64,000 nt of DNA from Leptospira sanjuanensis (GCF_022267375.1 NZ_JAIZBH010000001.1:1408001-1472000), one strand, 5' to 3'; positions 35,849 to 44,875 are shown, numbered from the stretch's first letter. A program made the numbers and translations. The notes: generated from the sequence alone by a model not told the origin.

Positions 35849-36982
35849 ATGATGCAATCCGGTAAGTTACGTTATTCGAATATAGATGAATATATCGCCT
35901 TATTTCCGAAGGAAATCCGATCTCTCTTAAAAACGATGAGGACGACGATCTCCAAAGCGGCTCCAAAGGCTACGGAAAAAATCGCGTATCAGATGCCTAC
36001 GTTCGCTTTGTATCGTAACTTGGTCTACTTTGCCGCATATAAAAATCACATCGGTTTTTATCCCGGTTCGATCGGAGTCAAAGTTTTTCTACCCGAGCTG
36101 ACAGCATACAAAACATCCAAGGGCGCGATTCAATTTCCTTTGGATCAACCTTTACCCTTAAAGCTGATCACAAAGATCGTAAAGTATCGAGTCAAAGAAG
36201 ATACGGAGTTGCAAGAGAAGAAACAAAGAACGAAAACTGGTTCGGTCGGGCCTTCGATTCGGAACGAGAAATCGGCCGGACTTACGGCAAAACAATTCAT
36301 CAAAGAATTGACCGCTCTTAAAACGAAAGTCGATTTAGAAAAGAATTCCAGATTTCTGCACAATGGAAGCGAAACCAATCTTTGTCTCGGCGTGCAGATG
36401 GGGAAAATATTCGAAACCGCGAAAAAATATAAGAACATGCCGTTGGGGGAAATCGCGGTTCTTATAAAAAATCCATATTACGAAATTCGAATGGGGGCCG
36501 TGAGTATTCTGGATTTTGCGGCGAGAGACAAGAAACGCGATCAAAAATTCAGAAAGCGCCTCTTCGATTTATACATGAAAAATCACAAACATATCAACAA
36601 TTGGGATCTCGTGGATCGTTCCGCGGGCCAGGTGATCGGCCGTTTTCTTTTCGACAAATCCAGAGAACCTTTGTATAGGTTGGCTCGTTCCAAAAATCCG
36701 ATGGAAAGAAGAACTGCGATCGTAAGCACCTCGTATTTTATCATGAATCAGGAGCCGAACGAGACCTTTCGAATCGCGGAAATTCTCAAGGATGATCGTG
36801 ATGAAACGGTCCAGAAAGCGGTAGGGAGTTGGGTCCGCGAAGCGGGAAAAAAGGACAAGCCGCGTTTGCTCGATTTTTTAAACCGACATTGTGCAACTCT
36901 GCCTAGAGTTACGCTGCGGGCTGCGGTCGAACGATTGGATCCAAAGGAAAAGGAATTCTATCTCCGTTCCAAGAAGAATTGA
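35849..36982 (+). CDS. DUF1801 - DNA alkylation repair (AlkD-like) fusion
   Basis: 377 residues in two parts. Residues 10-125 match DUF1801/YdhG, with IDEYIALFPKEIRSLLKTMR, KIAYQMPTF and IGFYPGSIGV. Residues 160-370 are HEAT-like repeats of the AlkC/AlkD family, with NPYYEIRMGAVSILDFAARD and NNWDLVDRSAGQVIGRFLF (Trp252, Asp253, Asp256 in the WDxVD block lining the DNA groove). A Lys-rich linker joins them (KKQRTKTG). AlkD excises cationic alkylated bases; what the DUF1801 half adds is unknown. ATG or the preceding in-frame Met is the start. Confidence 0.85.
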   Translation: MMQSGKLRYSNIDEYIALFPKEIRSLLKTMRTTISKAAPKATEKIAYQMPTFALYRNLVYFAAYKNHIGFYPGSIGVKVFLPELTAYKTSKGAIQFPLDQPLPLKLITKIVKYRVKEDTELQEKKQRTKTGSVGPSIRNEKSAGLTAKQFIKELTALKTKVDLEKNSRFLHNGSETNLCLGVQMGKIFETAKKYKNMPLGEIAVLIKNPYYEIRMGAVSILDFAARDKKRDQKFRKRLFDLYMKNHKHINNWDLVDRSAGQVIGRFLFDKSREPLYRLARSKNPMERRTAIVSTSYFIMNQEPNETFRIAEILKDDRDETVQKAVGSWVREAGKKDKPRLLDFLNRHCATLPRVTLRAAVERLDPKEKEFYLRSKKN

Positions 36983-37070
36983 AATATTCGAAAAATTGAA
37001 AATAAGCTCCCGAATTCCTTCCGGAAAGCCTCTGTTCGAGTCTAAAAAGTAATAACTTACAAGGAGATTT

Positions 37071-37778
37071 ATGGAAACGGTCTATCACGCGCAAGAAACA
37101 AGAGGAAAGGCGGATTTCGGTTGGCTCAAAAGCAGACATACGTTCAGCTTCAGTTCGTATTACGATCCGAGCCGAGTGCATTTCGGAAAACTGAGAGTTT
37201 TAAACGACGACATCGTTCTAGGCGGAAAAGGTTTTCCACCGCATCCTCACGAAAATATGGAGATCGTTTCTATTCCTCTTTCAGGAAGCCTGGAACATCA
37301 GGACAGCGAAGGAAATCATTCGGTGATTCAATCTGGAGAAGTGCAGATCATGTCCGCGGGAACGGGAATCGTTCACTCGGAGTTCAACGCTTCCGCGACC
37401 GATCCGGTCAATTTTTTGCAAATCTGGATTTTGCCGGATCAAATCGGAATTAAACCTCGTTACGAACAGAAGAAGTTCAACGTGGATGATCGCCGCGGTA
37501 AATTCCGGGAAGTCGTTTCTCCGGACAAGAATAGCGGAGCCGTTTGGATCAATCAAAACGTTACGTTTTCCCTGGCTCACGGAAATAAAGATTTAGAAAT
37601 CCAGTATATTCCAAAAAATGCAAATGGGGGAGTGTATTTCTTTTTGATTTCCGGTTCGGTCGAAATCGAAGGGAAAAAGTTATCTGCGAGGGACGGATTC
37701 GGTATTCCTGCTTCCGCGAAACTCACGGTTCGATTTTTGGAAGAGTCGGAATTGCTCGCGATCGATACTCCGCTATAA
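37071..37778 (+). CDS. Pirin family protein
   Basis: A 235-residue bicupin. The iron-binding residues are in place: HPHENMEIVSIPL (residues 63-75, HxH) and GIVHSEFNAS (His and Glu, about 104-113). Opening YHAQETRGKADFGWLKSRHT is the YhaK/YhhW-type pirin start. Such proteins bind iron, and some are quercetin dioxygenases; the substrate here is unknown. Good AAGGAG site six bases before the ATG. It is followed by the AT-rich island. Confidence 0.92.
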   Translation: METVYHAQETRGKADFGWLKSRHTFSFSSYYDPSRVHFGKLRVLNDDIVLGGKGFPPHPHENMEIVSIPLSGSLEHQDSEGNHSVIQSGEVQIMSAGTGIVHSEFNASATDPVNFLQIWILPDQIGIKPRYEQKKFNVDDRRGKFREVVSPDKNSGAVWINQNVTFSLAHGNKDLEIQYIPKNANGGVYFFLISGSVEIEGKKLSARDGFGIPASAKLTVRFLEESELLAIDTPL

Positions 37779-38354
37779 ATTGCTAAATCGACATGCTTCT
37801 AAAAAGTGATGGGCAAATGTCGTGTAATAATAGTGACCTCGACCATTGATTTTATTTTTTTTTTCTTTTAATTACAATTTGTTTTTGAAATGTGTTGCGA
37901 TCGTATTCCCTTGGCGGTCGGGATGAAATCATTGGTCCCGATTTCTTCTGAAAGTGGAAATGATTTTACCACAAATAATTTAGACTTAAGAGACGATGAT
38001 CACCAACGCCAATGCAGTAGAAAAAGCCAAAAGAAGAAAACTGAATTTATTAGAACTCTCTAACGAATTAGAAAATCTAAGCAAAGCCTGCGCGGCTTGA
38101 GAGCAGTTCTTAACATTCTATTTGCGCGAAACTTTAAAGACACTATCTGAGAATTGATCGCTAAATATACCTCTTTATCATTTCTGTCAATGGAGTTCGA
38201 TAGTTTCAAAGAAAAATAAAATTTGAATTAGGAAACAATTGCAATCAATATTCGAAAGTCTGCGTAAATTGGTATAGAGTAGAAGGAAAAGATAATTAGA
38301 ATTGACAGCCTATAAACTATCCTTTTTCTCATATGAAAGAAAGATAGGGTATTT
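37779..38354. other. AT-rich intergenic region, left part of a foreign-looking island
   Basis: 576 bases, much poorer in G and C than its surroundings, with long T runs at 37851-37868. TGTCGTGTAATAATAGTGACC at 37818-37838 looks like a possible insertion-sequence end, and a transposase-like remnant lies at 37996-38100. From 38101 to 38354 I see only AT-rich sequence that probably holds the promoter of the glycosyltransferase gene. Confidence 0.45.
37996..38100 (+). pseudogene. Remnant of a transposase N-terminus, IS481-like
   Basis: The 34-codon frame reads MITNANAVEKAKRRKLNLLE, LSNELENLSK, ACAA and then stops. The pattern K-R-x-LNLLELxxELxNLSKAC resembles the first helix-turn-helix of IS481-type transposases. 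Those continue through a GYSRDSFYR-type helix that is missing here. No downstream catalytic domain exists. It is probably a decayed insertion sequence, but could be a tiny unrelated gene. Confidence 0.45.
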
Positions 38355-39914
38355 ATGCGTTCTATAAAAGTTTATAATAAAGCGATTTTGTTTTCGATTA
38401 TAATTGCTATAGGAATTTATATTGTTTCGCGAGCAATTCTCGTTCCGATAACTCACGATGAAGCATTTACTATCCTTAAGCATGTCCCAAATAGCTATTC
38501 CGTAATTCTTGGACTTAGAATTGCTCCTGTTGAAGAATTCGCAAATAATCACTCCTTAAACACTGCGAGCATAAAATTTCTCATTTCTTATTTTCCTATG
38601 AGCGAGTTAGTTGTTCGTTTCCCAAATATACTGGCTGGATTCGTTTTCATAATTATTTTTCTTACAATTCTAATTAGACTTGAAATAAAAGATTGGACTC
38701 TCTCGGTTCTTTTTCTTTATGGAATTTCATCCCCTCTTTTATTGGAGTTCTTTGCCCTTGCGCGGGGCTATGGCTTATCGATTTCTCTCTTCTTTGCAGG
38801 TTATTTCTTCTGGCTAACAATCGATCGAGATCAAAGTTCACGTTTTTTTCTTCGACTTTCAGTAGCGGGAATATTTTTTTCGCTGGCTTTAATTGCAAAT
38901 CTAAGTATTGCTTTTGCAATTTTAGGGGTTGCTCTAACTGAAATTGTTCAGTTCATTGTAGAGCTCAATAAGAATAAAAACGGAACGGAGGGCTTTAATC
39001 GTATACGGATTGTTAAATTGCTAACACGTTATGCTATTTCGATTTTTCCTGCGCTTTTCCTTTTAAACAAAGTTTACGGAAAAACTCTACCGATTGCTAA
39101 ACAGCAAAATCTTTTTTACGTTCAGAATCGTGAAGGTTATTTAACCGGAACTTTGCCAAGTATTGCACGTGATTGGACTCCCATATTAACTAAGGAAAAT
39201 CAAATACTTTATTCAAAAATATGTTTGTTTATTTTTTTGCCTGCTGTCTTGTTTTTTATATATCGTCTGCTTATAAGAAAAGATTTGCAGCAATACAAAT
39301 ATCAAAAAGATCTTCTGGTGGCAGGAACATTCTTTTTTGTTTCCGTATCGCCTTCTGTAATGGATATTTTCTTTCACACAGGATTCCCCTACGAACGAAC
39401 CGCCCTTTATATTCTTCCGATATACGCACTTTTTTTATCAGTTCTTATTCGTTCTCTTGGTGAATCGGAAAATCTATTGATTCGTTTTTATCGCTATCTG
39501 CTAATTTTTTTGATGACTCTGACCATTGCCCTTTCGTTATTCACGTTTAACGTTCGAAAAACAAATTACTGGTCTTACGATTCAACTTCCCGCGTGCAGT
39601 ATTTAGCTTTGAAAAAAGATGTAAATCATCTTCCGCAAATTAAAGAAAAGCGGATATCCGTTGGAGTTGATTGGCTTCTGGAACCGTCGCTAAACTATTA
39701 TTTTATTCAAGAAAAAGACAATAAGTTTTTATCTGTGAACCGCGAATCTCCTTTGAATCCAAAATTCGATTATGTTTTCTTAATTGATGGATTCGAAGGT
39801 AGAGTTCAGGATAAAGAGACCTTTTATCTTCAGAGCTGGAGAGAGCTTGAATACTGGCCAGAAAGTGGGGTTCGGTTAATTCGAAATGAACGAGCTCAAA
39901 ATTCTAAAAATTAA
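38355..39914 (+). CDS. GT-C family membrane glycosyltransferase in AT-rich DNA
   Basis: 519 residues with about 11 membrane spans. The first periplasmic loop contains THDEAFT (residues 35-41), the acidic pair used by ArnT/PMT-type enzymes to bind lipid-linked sugar. LNTASIKFLISYFPMSELVVRFPN follows, in the style of the PMT_2 family. The C-terminal part is soluble (WLLEPSLNYYFIQEKD). Codon use is strikingly AT-rich compared with the genes on either side, a sign of horizontal gain. A likely substrate is a surface glycan. Confidence 0.82.
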   Translation: MRSIKVYNKAILFSIIIAIGIYIVSRAILVPITHDEAFTILKHVPNSYSVILGLRIAPVEEFANNHSLNTASIKFLISYFPMSELVVRFPNILAGFVFIIIFLTILIRLEIKDWTLSVLFLYGISSPLLLEFFALARGYGLSISLFFAGYFFWLTIDRDQSSRFFLRLSVAGIFFSLALIANLSIAFAILGVALTEIVQFIVELNKNKNGTEGFNRIRIVKLLTRYAISIFPALFLLNKVYGKTLPIAKQQNLFYVQNREGYLTGTLPSIARDWTPILTKENQILYSKICLFIFLPAVLFFIYRLLIRKDLQQYKYQKDLLVAGTFFFVSVSPSVMDIFFHTGFPYERTALYILPIYALFLSVLIRSLGESENLLIRFYRYLLIFLMTLTIALSLFTFNVRKTNYWSYDSTSRVQYLALKKDVNHLPQIKEKRISVGVDWLLEPSLNYYFIQEKDNKFLSVNRESPLNPKFDYVFLIDGFEGRVQDKETFYLQSWRELEYWPESGVRLIRNERAQNSKN

Positions 39915-40134
39915 GATCTTGCCCAAAACTGAAAACTGTGGGAACTACAACGATTTGCAATCGGTAAAACATTCTTCTAAAAGCCAAAATTCGCTGAAAA
40001 CACACAGCTTTTATGGGCGTTGTTCAGTTTTTTTTCTGGTTTTTGGGGGACAGGCTCTAAGTGAATGAAAGTTACAAAGACTTATTAACAACGGGCTATT
40101 TACGATCGATACTCCGCTTTGAATCTCTGGAAAC

Positions 40135-40248
40135 GTATGAGTTCCAACAGTTTACGATTTATGTCGGATTCCAGGAGCGAATACACTTTGCTCCTCTGAC
40201 GTTTTGCGCGTGTTTGTTTGATATCGGTAGTAATGTTGGAACTCATAC
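40135..40248. repeat. 14-bp inverted repeat pair A
   Basis: GTATGAGTTCCAAC at 40135-40148 and its exact complement GTTGGAACTCATAC at 40235-40248, 86 bases apart. The core GGAACT matches the motif seen at 26438 and 39938. Confidence 0.8.
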
Positions 40249-40315
40249 TTCTCCGGAAAATACGGAAAATATCGGAGCTGCTACGGTCTATTCCACCCGC
40301 GAGGGATCGAAGCGG

Positions 40316-40380
40316 TGTCAAGTTATTGCTTTTTTCGATTCGGTTTCGCTCGATCCGAAAATTACTGCAATAACTTGACA
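40316..40380. repeat. 14-bp inverted repeat pair B, cruciform or terminator
   Basis: TGTCAAGTTATTGC at 40316-40329 and GCAATAACTTGACA at 40367-40380 pair perfectly, with an inner TTTTCG/CGAAAA pairing. It could act as a terminator for the minus-strand HtrA gene or be the end of a small mobile repeat. Confidence 0.8.
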
Positions 40381-40453
40381 GGAGCAGAGAGCCCGGCCCG
40401 AACTAAATCGATCTCTCTCGAACGGTCGATTCGGGCGCGGCCTGATCTTCGCT

Positions 40454-41446
40454 TTAAATTTCCCCGCTTTTAATCCGAAACGTTCTAAGCGATCCCTCGC
40501 GCAATACGCGGATCGGAAGTTCCTTTTGGATCGTGCTTTCGTCCAAGGTTCTATGCATGTCGTCGATCGAACGGATCGTCTGTTCGTTCAAGGTCAAAAT
40601 CATATCACCTTTTCTTAATAGACTTATCGCAGCCGGAGAGGACTGTTCTATCTCGACGACAAGCACGCCCGAATTCTGTTCGAGTTTGTTGAAGATCTTG
40701 AGTCGATTCGGTACGGATTGATTTTGTCCCGCGATTCCGAGATAACCGCGTTTGACAAAGCCGTTCTTCATCAATCGGGTGATGACGTATTCTGCCGTTC
40801 CCGATCCGACTGCGAAGCAGATTCCTTGTGCGGAAGGAATGATCGCCGTGTTGATTCCGATCAATTGTCCTCTGGAGTTGACCAAAGGACCGCCCGAGTT
40901 TCCGGGATTGAGAGCCGCGTCGGTTTGAATCACGTCTTCGATCAATCTTCCCGAACGGGAACGGAGACTTCTTCCGAGTGCGCTCACAACCCCGGCGGTT
41001 ACCGTGGATTCGTAACCCAGCGGATTTCCGATCGCGATCGCAAGTTGTCCCACTTTCACGGCGGTTGGATCGGAAAAATTCAAGTAAGGAAATTGATCGC
41101 TCGTAACTTTGAGAACGGCGATGTCGGTCATCGGATCTTCTCCGATCTTCATCGCTTTGAGACTTCTTCCGTCCGGAAACTCCGCGCTGATTTCCTGCGA
41201 ATTTTCAACCACGTGCTGATTGGTTACGATAAAGCCGTCCGGTGAAATCAAAAAGCCCGAGCCGGAACCTCCCATTCGATTGCCGCTCACTTTGAGATGA
41301 ACGACTGCGGGACTTACGGTATCGACAACGCTCGTGACCGCTTTCGAATACGCGTCCATCAACTCGTCGTCGTTCGAGGAAGAGGGATTCGTGTTTTTAT
41401 TCGTAAGCCGGGATTCTTTCGAATCCGATTGAACCCATTGAATCAT
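40454..41446 (-). CDS. HtrA/Deg-type serine protease without signal peptide
   Basis: 330 residues with a trypsin-like domain and one PDZ domain. The triad is visible as His78 (TNQHVV), Asp108 (MTDIAVLK) and Ser184 (PGNSGGP). The PDZ domain starts near 225 (RGYLGIAG) and ends RTFRIKSGEI. The N-terminus (MIQWVQSDSKESRL) is polar with no signal peptide or membrane span, so the protein may be cytoplasmic, unlike DegP or DegS. Nothing upstream in frame suggests a missed signal. It stands 204 bases from the Rrf2 gene on the same strand. Confidence 0.9.
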   Translation of the reverse strand: MIQWVQSDSKESRLTNKNTNPSSSNDDELMDAYSKAVTSVVDTVSPAVVHLKVSGNRMGGSGSGFLISPDGFIVTNQHVVENSQEISAEFPDGRSLKAMKIGEDPMTDIAVLKVTSDQFPYLNFSDPTAVKVGQLAIAIGNPLGYESTVTAGVVSALGRSLRSRSGRLIEDVIQTDAALNPGNSGGPLVNSRGQLIGINTAIIPSAQGICFAVGSGTAEYVITRLMKNGFVKRGYLGIAGQNQSVPNRLKIFNKLEQNSGVLVVEIEQSSPAAISLLRKGDMILTLNEQTIRSIDDMHRTLDESTIQKELPIRVLREGSLRTFRIKSGEI

Positions 41447-41650
41447 AAAACCTCCGGGTAGGTATTAGACCGACGGGAATTTATTTGTATCCGAAAAAGT
41501 TACAATCAGGAATACGAATCGAAATCTTATTTCAAAACCCATTCGGAACGTTTCGGTGATCGATTCCGAAAGAAGCCAAACAAAAAAAATCGCGACTTGT
41601 CGTACCTACGACAAACGATTTCTGTTCATAAAAGACTTGATCTTCGGGGA
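41447..41650. other. Spacer between Rrf2 and htrA-like genes
   Basis: 204 bases, containing the htrA-like promoter. GTCGTACCTACGAC at 41597-41610 is a near-perfect palindrome that could be an operator. No other feature is seen. Confidence 0.3.
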
Positions 41651-42070
41651 TCAGCGTTTGGAAAAGCTTAGAATTTCGCGGGTGATGGAGTCGAGATTGG
41701 TGCTGCCGAGCTCTTCTTCGAGAACCTTTTGCGCCTTGTCGTAGACCTTGGTCAAAATCGGTTGGATCGCGTGACCGCAGATACATTTTTTATTCGGGGA
41801 TTTGGAATGCATCTGAAAGATCTTTTCGTCGATCGCTTCGTAGATTTCCTTCAGATTGATTTCCGTCGCAGGTTTCGCGAGATAATAACCACCGTTCGGT
41901 CCCATCTGGTTGCGGACGATTCCTTGGTTTTTGAGAAGAGATAGAATCTTTCGGATTACGACGGGATTGGTGTTTACGCTTTCCGCGAGTTCTTCGGAGG
42001 TTTTGGTTTTCCCTTCTCCCAAAGACAACAAGGAAAGAATGTGGATCGCGACCGTAAATCGACTCGTCAT
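41651..42070 (-). CDS. Rrf2 family transcriptional regulator
   Basis: 139 residues with the Rrf2 winged helix: [35 protein letters not shown] and [25 protein letters not shown]. The central region has only two nearby cysteines ([10 protein letters not shown]) and lacks the CX5-6CX6C cluster pattern of IscR/NsrR, so it resembles the YwnA-like cluster-free group. It is divergent from the adenylate cyclase gene, with 50 bases between starts, and could control it or the htrA-like gene downstream. Confidence 0.92.
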   Translation of the reverse strand: MTSRFTVAIHILSLLSLGEGKTKTSEELAESVNTNPVVIRKILSLLKNQGIVRNQMGPNGGYYLAKPATEINLKEIYEAIDEKIFQMHSKSPNKKCICGHAIQPILTKVYDKAQKVLEEELGSTNLDSITREILSFSKR

Positions 42071-42120
42071 ATCTGTAAAGCTCTCAGTTACAGACTACAG
42101 AAAATGAGAATTCATGTCAA

Positions 42121-43428
42121 GTGAAAGCTTCGCTTTCAAAAATACTTGCTCCCGATTCCGAAACCGTAAGAATACGTCCGATGTTTCAGAGTTATATTCT
42201 TCGATTCTTGGACCCGGCGTTGGAAAAAGAATTCAGATCCTTTCTTCGGGATCATATCGCGGTTTTCGTAAGAATCGGGGCGATCTCGGCGGTGTTCGGC
42301 TACATCGCGGTATTTCTTCTTTTCTACGATATTCTTCTCATACGCGATCATCGCGTCCTTTGGATTTTGGAAGGAAGCGCCGTTTTCGGTTTGGGACTTT
42401 TTCTTTCCACGTTAAAGCGATTTCGGTTTAGCATGGTTCCGGTTTCCATTATCGGTAATACGAGCGCGGGATTCGTCGCGGTCTATGTGGGTTTCGTGTT
42501 TATCCGGAATCAGCACGCGATTCTTCTTACCATTCTGATCATCATCGCGTATTACGCGTTTTTGGTATTGCGAATCCGCACGTTACCCGCGTTTATCGCG
42601 ACTTCTTCCTATTTGGGCGCGTATCAATACGGACTTTTGATCGACGACAGTCTGGATTCCCAGAACAAAGCGGTTTATAGTTTTCTAATATGGTTCTCCG
42701 AGTTTTTTGCGGTGATCGCCGGTTATACCTTGGAGTTGACCACTCGTAAGTTGTTTTTGCAGGCAAAGACGATCGATACGCAGACGAAAGATCTGGAAAT
42801 GGAAAAGGAAAAATCGGATCTTCTGTTACGGAACATTCTTCCGGACGCGATCGCTCATCGATTGAAAAACGAGAATTCCCAAATTTCCGAATACTTTTCC
42901 GAATGTTCCATCCTATTCGCGGACATCGTAGGGTTTACTCTTCTTGCCGCGCGCAAAACGCCGGACGAACTCGCGGGTCTTCTCGATCGATTTTTTTCCA
43001 GACTCGACGAACTTGCGGAGCATAGGGGAGTGGAGAAGATCAAAACCATCGGAGACGCGTACATGGCGGCCGCTGGAATTCCGATTCCCTGCGAAGATCA
43101 TATCCAGAGAATCGGAAATCTCGCATTGGATATATTAAAAGAAGTGAATACGAATGAGGAACTGGTCCGCGAGAATCTGAACATTCGGATCGGGATTCAT
43201 TCGGGACCGGTCGTCGCGGGTGTGATCGGAAGAAAAAAATTCATCTACGATCTTTGGGGAGATTCGGTCAATCTCGCTTCAAGAATGGAATCGCACGGAA
43301 TTCCCGGCAAGATTCACGTAACGGAAGAATTCTACCGCGCCGCGTCTCCTCTCTTTCAGTTGGAAAAACGAGGAGAAGTGGACATCAAAGGAAAAGGAAT
43401 CGTGTCCACGTATTTCTTAGCGGGGTGA
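42121..43428 (+). CDS. Membrane-bound class III adenylate cyclase
   Basis: 435 residues. The N-terminal half has six membrane spans (about 40-215) and a short coiled coil ([23 protein letters not shown]). The cyclase domain (250-435) keeps both metal aspartates, Asp268 (FADIVGF) and Asp312 (GDAYMA), 44 residues apart as expected. It also has the lysine in VEKIKTIGD, and the Asp, Asn and Arg of [14 protein letters not shown]. These suggest ATP as substrate and a working enzyme. The start is GTG at 42121 or ATG at 42181; neither has a strong ribosome site. Confidence 0.9.
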   Translation: MKASLSKILAPDSETVRIRPMFQSYILRFLDPALEKEFRSFLRDHIAVFVRIGAISAVFGYIAVFLLFYDILLIRDHRVLWILEGSAVFGLGLFLSTLKRFRFSMVPVSIIGNTSAGFVAVYVGFVFIRNQHAILLTILIIIAYYAFLVLRIRTLPAFIATSSYLGAYQYGLLIDDSLDSQNKAVYSFLIWFSEFFAVIAGYTLELTTRKLFLQAKTIDTQTKDLEMEKEKSDLLLRNILPDAIAHRLKNENSQISEYFSECSILFADIVGFTLLAARKTPDELAGLLDRFFSRLDELAEHRGVEKIKTIGDAYMAAAGIPIPCEDHIQRIGNLALDILKEVNTNEELVRENLNIRIGIHSGPVVAGVIGRKKFIYDLWGDSVNLASRMESHGIPGKIHVTEEFYRAASPLFQLEKRGEVDIKGKGIVSTYFLAG

Positions 43429-43436
43429 ACAAACGC

Positions 43437-43742
43437 TCATCCGAGAAGATCGATGTGAACCGGATTGTATTGAATCGAAGTGCTTCCTTGGCTGAACCAT
43501 TCCGGCACGGCTCTGCGCCAGGAAATGAACTGCGGAGTCTCGAGATGTTTTTTTCTCGCGGTCTCGCTCTTATACACTTCCATAAAGACGAATCTTCCGG
43601 GATCTCCGTCGGCTTGCAGAACATCGAGTCTTAGAACTCCTTCTTCCGTATCGAGGGATTCCTTAGCCATCTCGTGGCTGATCTTTTTAAACTCTTCCAC
43701 CTTTTCTTCCAAAACCTTATACGAGGACAGGATCACGATCAT
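43437..43742 (-). CDS. Antibiotic biosynthesis monooxygenase (ABM) domain protein
   Basis: A 101-residue stand-alone ABM fold, as in YgiN-type quinol monooxygenases and heme-degrading enzymes. Features are MIVILSSYKVLEEKVEEFK, ESLDTEEGVLRLDVLQAD, RFVFMEVYKSETARKKHLET and the aromatic FISWRRAVPEWF. It is convergent with the cyclase and divergent from the nitronate monooxygenase gene (83-base gap). A joint role in oxidative detoxification is possible but unproven. Confidence 0.88.
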   Translation of the reverse strand: MIVILSSYKVLEEKVEEFKKISHEMAKESLDTEEGVLRLDVLQADGDPGRFVFMEVYKSETARKKHLETPQFISWRRAVPEWFSQGSTSIQYNPVHIDLLG

Positions 43743-43825
43743 GTTTGCAGAATTTCGTACGCGTTTCGTTTTGGGAAGAAAAATCCTCCTTGCTTAAAAC
43801 AACTGTTATTCAAAGAATTCTCAGA

Positions 43826-44737
43826 ATGAAATTGAATACTCGAATTACGGAAATGCTCGGAATCGACCTGCCGATTATCGGAGCTCCTATGTTTTTAGTC
43901 TCGTATCCGGATCTGGTAGTCGCCGTTTCCGAAGCGGGAGGAATCGGTTGTTTTCCTTCTCTCAATTATCGTTCTCCGGAACAACTTAAAGACGGATTGC
44001 AGGAGATCCGTTCTAAAACGAAGAAGCCGATCGGGGTCAACCTGATTCTTCATAAATCGCATAACCCCAATTGGTCGAAGCAGCTCGAGGTCGTTCTCGA
44101 TGCAAAGGTCGAACTTTTGATCACGAGTTTGGGAAGTCCGCGCACCGTCGTCAGCGAAGCGAAGAGCGTCGGCTCGAAAGTTTTCTGCGACGTCACCACC
44201 TTGAAACACGCGAACATCGTTGCGAAGGCCGGAGCGGACGCTTTGATCGCAGTCGCGCAAGGCGCGGGCGGTCACGCGGGAAATATTTCTCCGTTCAGTT
44301 TGTATCCGTATCTCAAAAAAGAAACCGGTCTTCCCATCGTCGCGGCGGGTGCGATTTCAAGCGGTGCGCAAATGGTGGCCGCTCTTGCATTGGATGCGGA
44401 CGCGGTCTATGTGGGAACTCGTTTGATTGCGACCCCCGAGGCGATGGCGTCCGAAGGTTACAAGCAAATGCTCATAGAATCCGGCCCGGAAGAAATCGTT
44501 TATACCGAGAAGATTTCGGGAATTCCCGCAAACTGGTTGAAAAAATCGGTGGAGAAGGCGGGAGATCTTTCGCACAGCGGACAATCGCAGAATTTAGATC
44601 AAGAATACAAACGCTGGAGAGACATTTGGTCCGCGGGTCACGGTGTGGCTCAGATCCAAGGTTTGATTCCCGCAAAGGACGTGGTTCAGGGAATGGTTAA
44701 AGAATATCATGATATTCTAAATCGTTTGCCGCGCTGA
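43826..44737 (+). CDS. Nitronate monooxygenase family protein
   Basis: A 303-residue FMN enzyme of the 2-nitropropane dioxygenase family. ATG 43826 gives the conserved start (MKLNTRITEMLGIDLPIIG); an upstream in-frame Met would add 27 residues unlike the family. The barrel has GAPMFLVSYPDLVVAVSEAG, QGAGGHAGNISPFSLYP (with the catalytic-type His near 150), VAAGAISSGAQMVAALALDA and VGTRLIATPEA. The true substrate may be a nitronate or another electron-rich compound. Confidence 0.9.
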   Translation: MKLNTRITEMLGIDLPIIGAPMFLVSYPDLVVAVSEAGGIGCFPSLNYRSPEQLKDGLQEIRSKTKKPIGVNLILHKSHNPNWSKQLEVVLDAKVELLITSLGSPRTVVSEAKSVGSKVFCDVTTLKHANIVAKAGADALIAVAQGAGGHAGNISPFSLYPYLKKETGLPIVAAGAISSGAQMVAALALDADAVYVGTRLIATPEAMASEGYKQMLIESGPEEIVYTEKISGIPANWLKKSVEKAGDLSHSGQSQNLDQEYKRWRDIWSAGHGVAQIQGLIPAKDVVQGMVKEYHDILNRLPR

Positions 44738-44782
44738 TGTCGTATCTGCCCGTCCGTAATCGGGATTATAGAAGGACAAGCG

Positions 44783-44875
44783 ATGGCGGAAAGCGTTACG
44801 TATCCGCAAGTAGAAAAAACCGTGATCGACACTCCGCTTTCCAGGAAGGGGCGGCAGTTGCGGAAATCTCTTTGA
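44783..44875 (+). CDS. Possible small protein of 30 residues
   Basis: An AAGGA site seven bases before the ATG leads into MAESVTYPQVEKTVIDTPLS and RKGRQLRKSL. The basic C-terminus is plausible, but there is no other support. It may simply be part of the 200-base spacer. Confidence 0.25.
   Translation: MAESVTYPQVEKTVIDTPLSRKGRQLRKSL

Larger units (their letters stand above)
39915..40453. other. Non-coding region with repeat motifs and inverted repeats
   Basis: 539 bases between the convergent glycosyltransferase and HtrA genes. It contains GTGGGAACTACAAC at 39938-39951, TTTTGGGGGACAG at 40041-40053 and two pairs of perfect 14-bp inverted repeats. Short open frames on both strands across 40061-40378 do not look like known proteins. 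It is probably decayed mobile or repetitive DNA forming the right end of the AT-rich island, although composition recovers after 40060. Confidence 0.45.

Noticed and set aside
40061..40378. 105-codon plus-strand frame and a 73-codon minus-strand frame in the inverted-repeat region
   Set aside because: Both cross the inverted repeats and show no family likeness; treated as non-coding.
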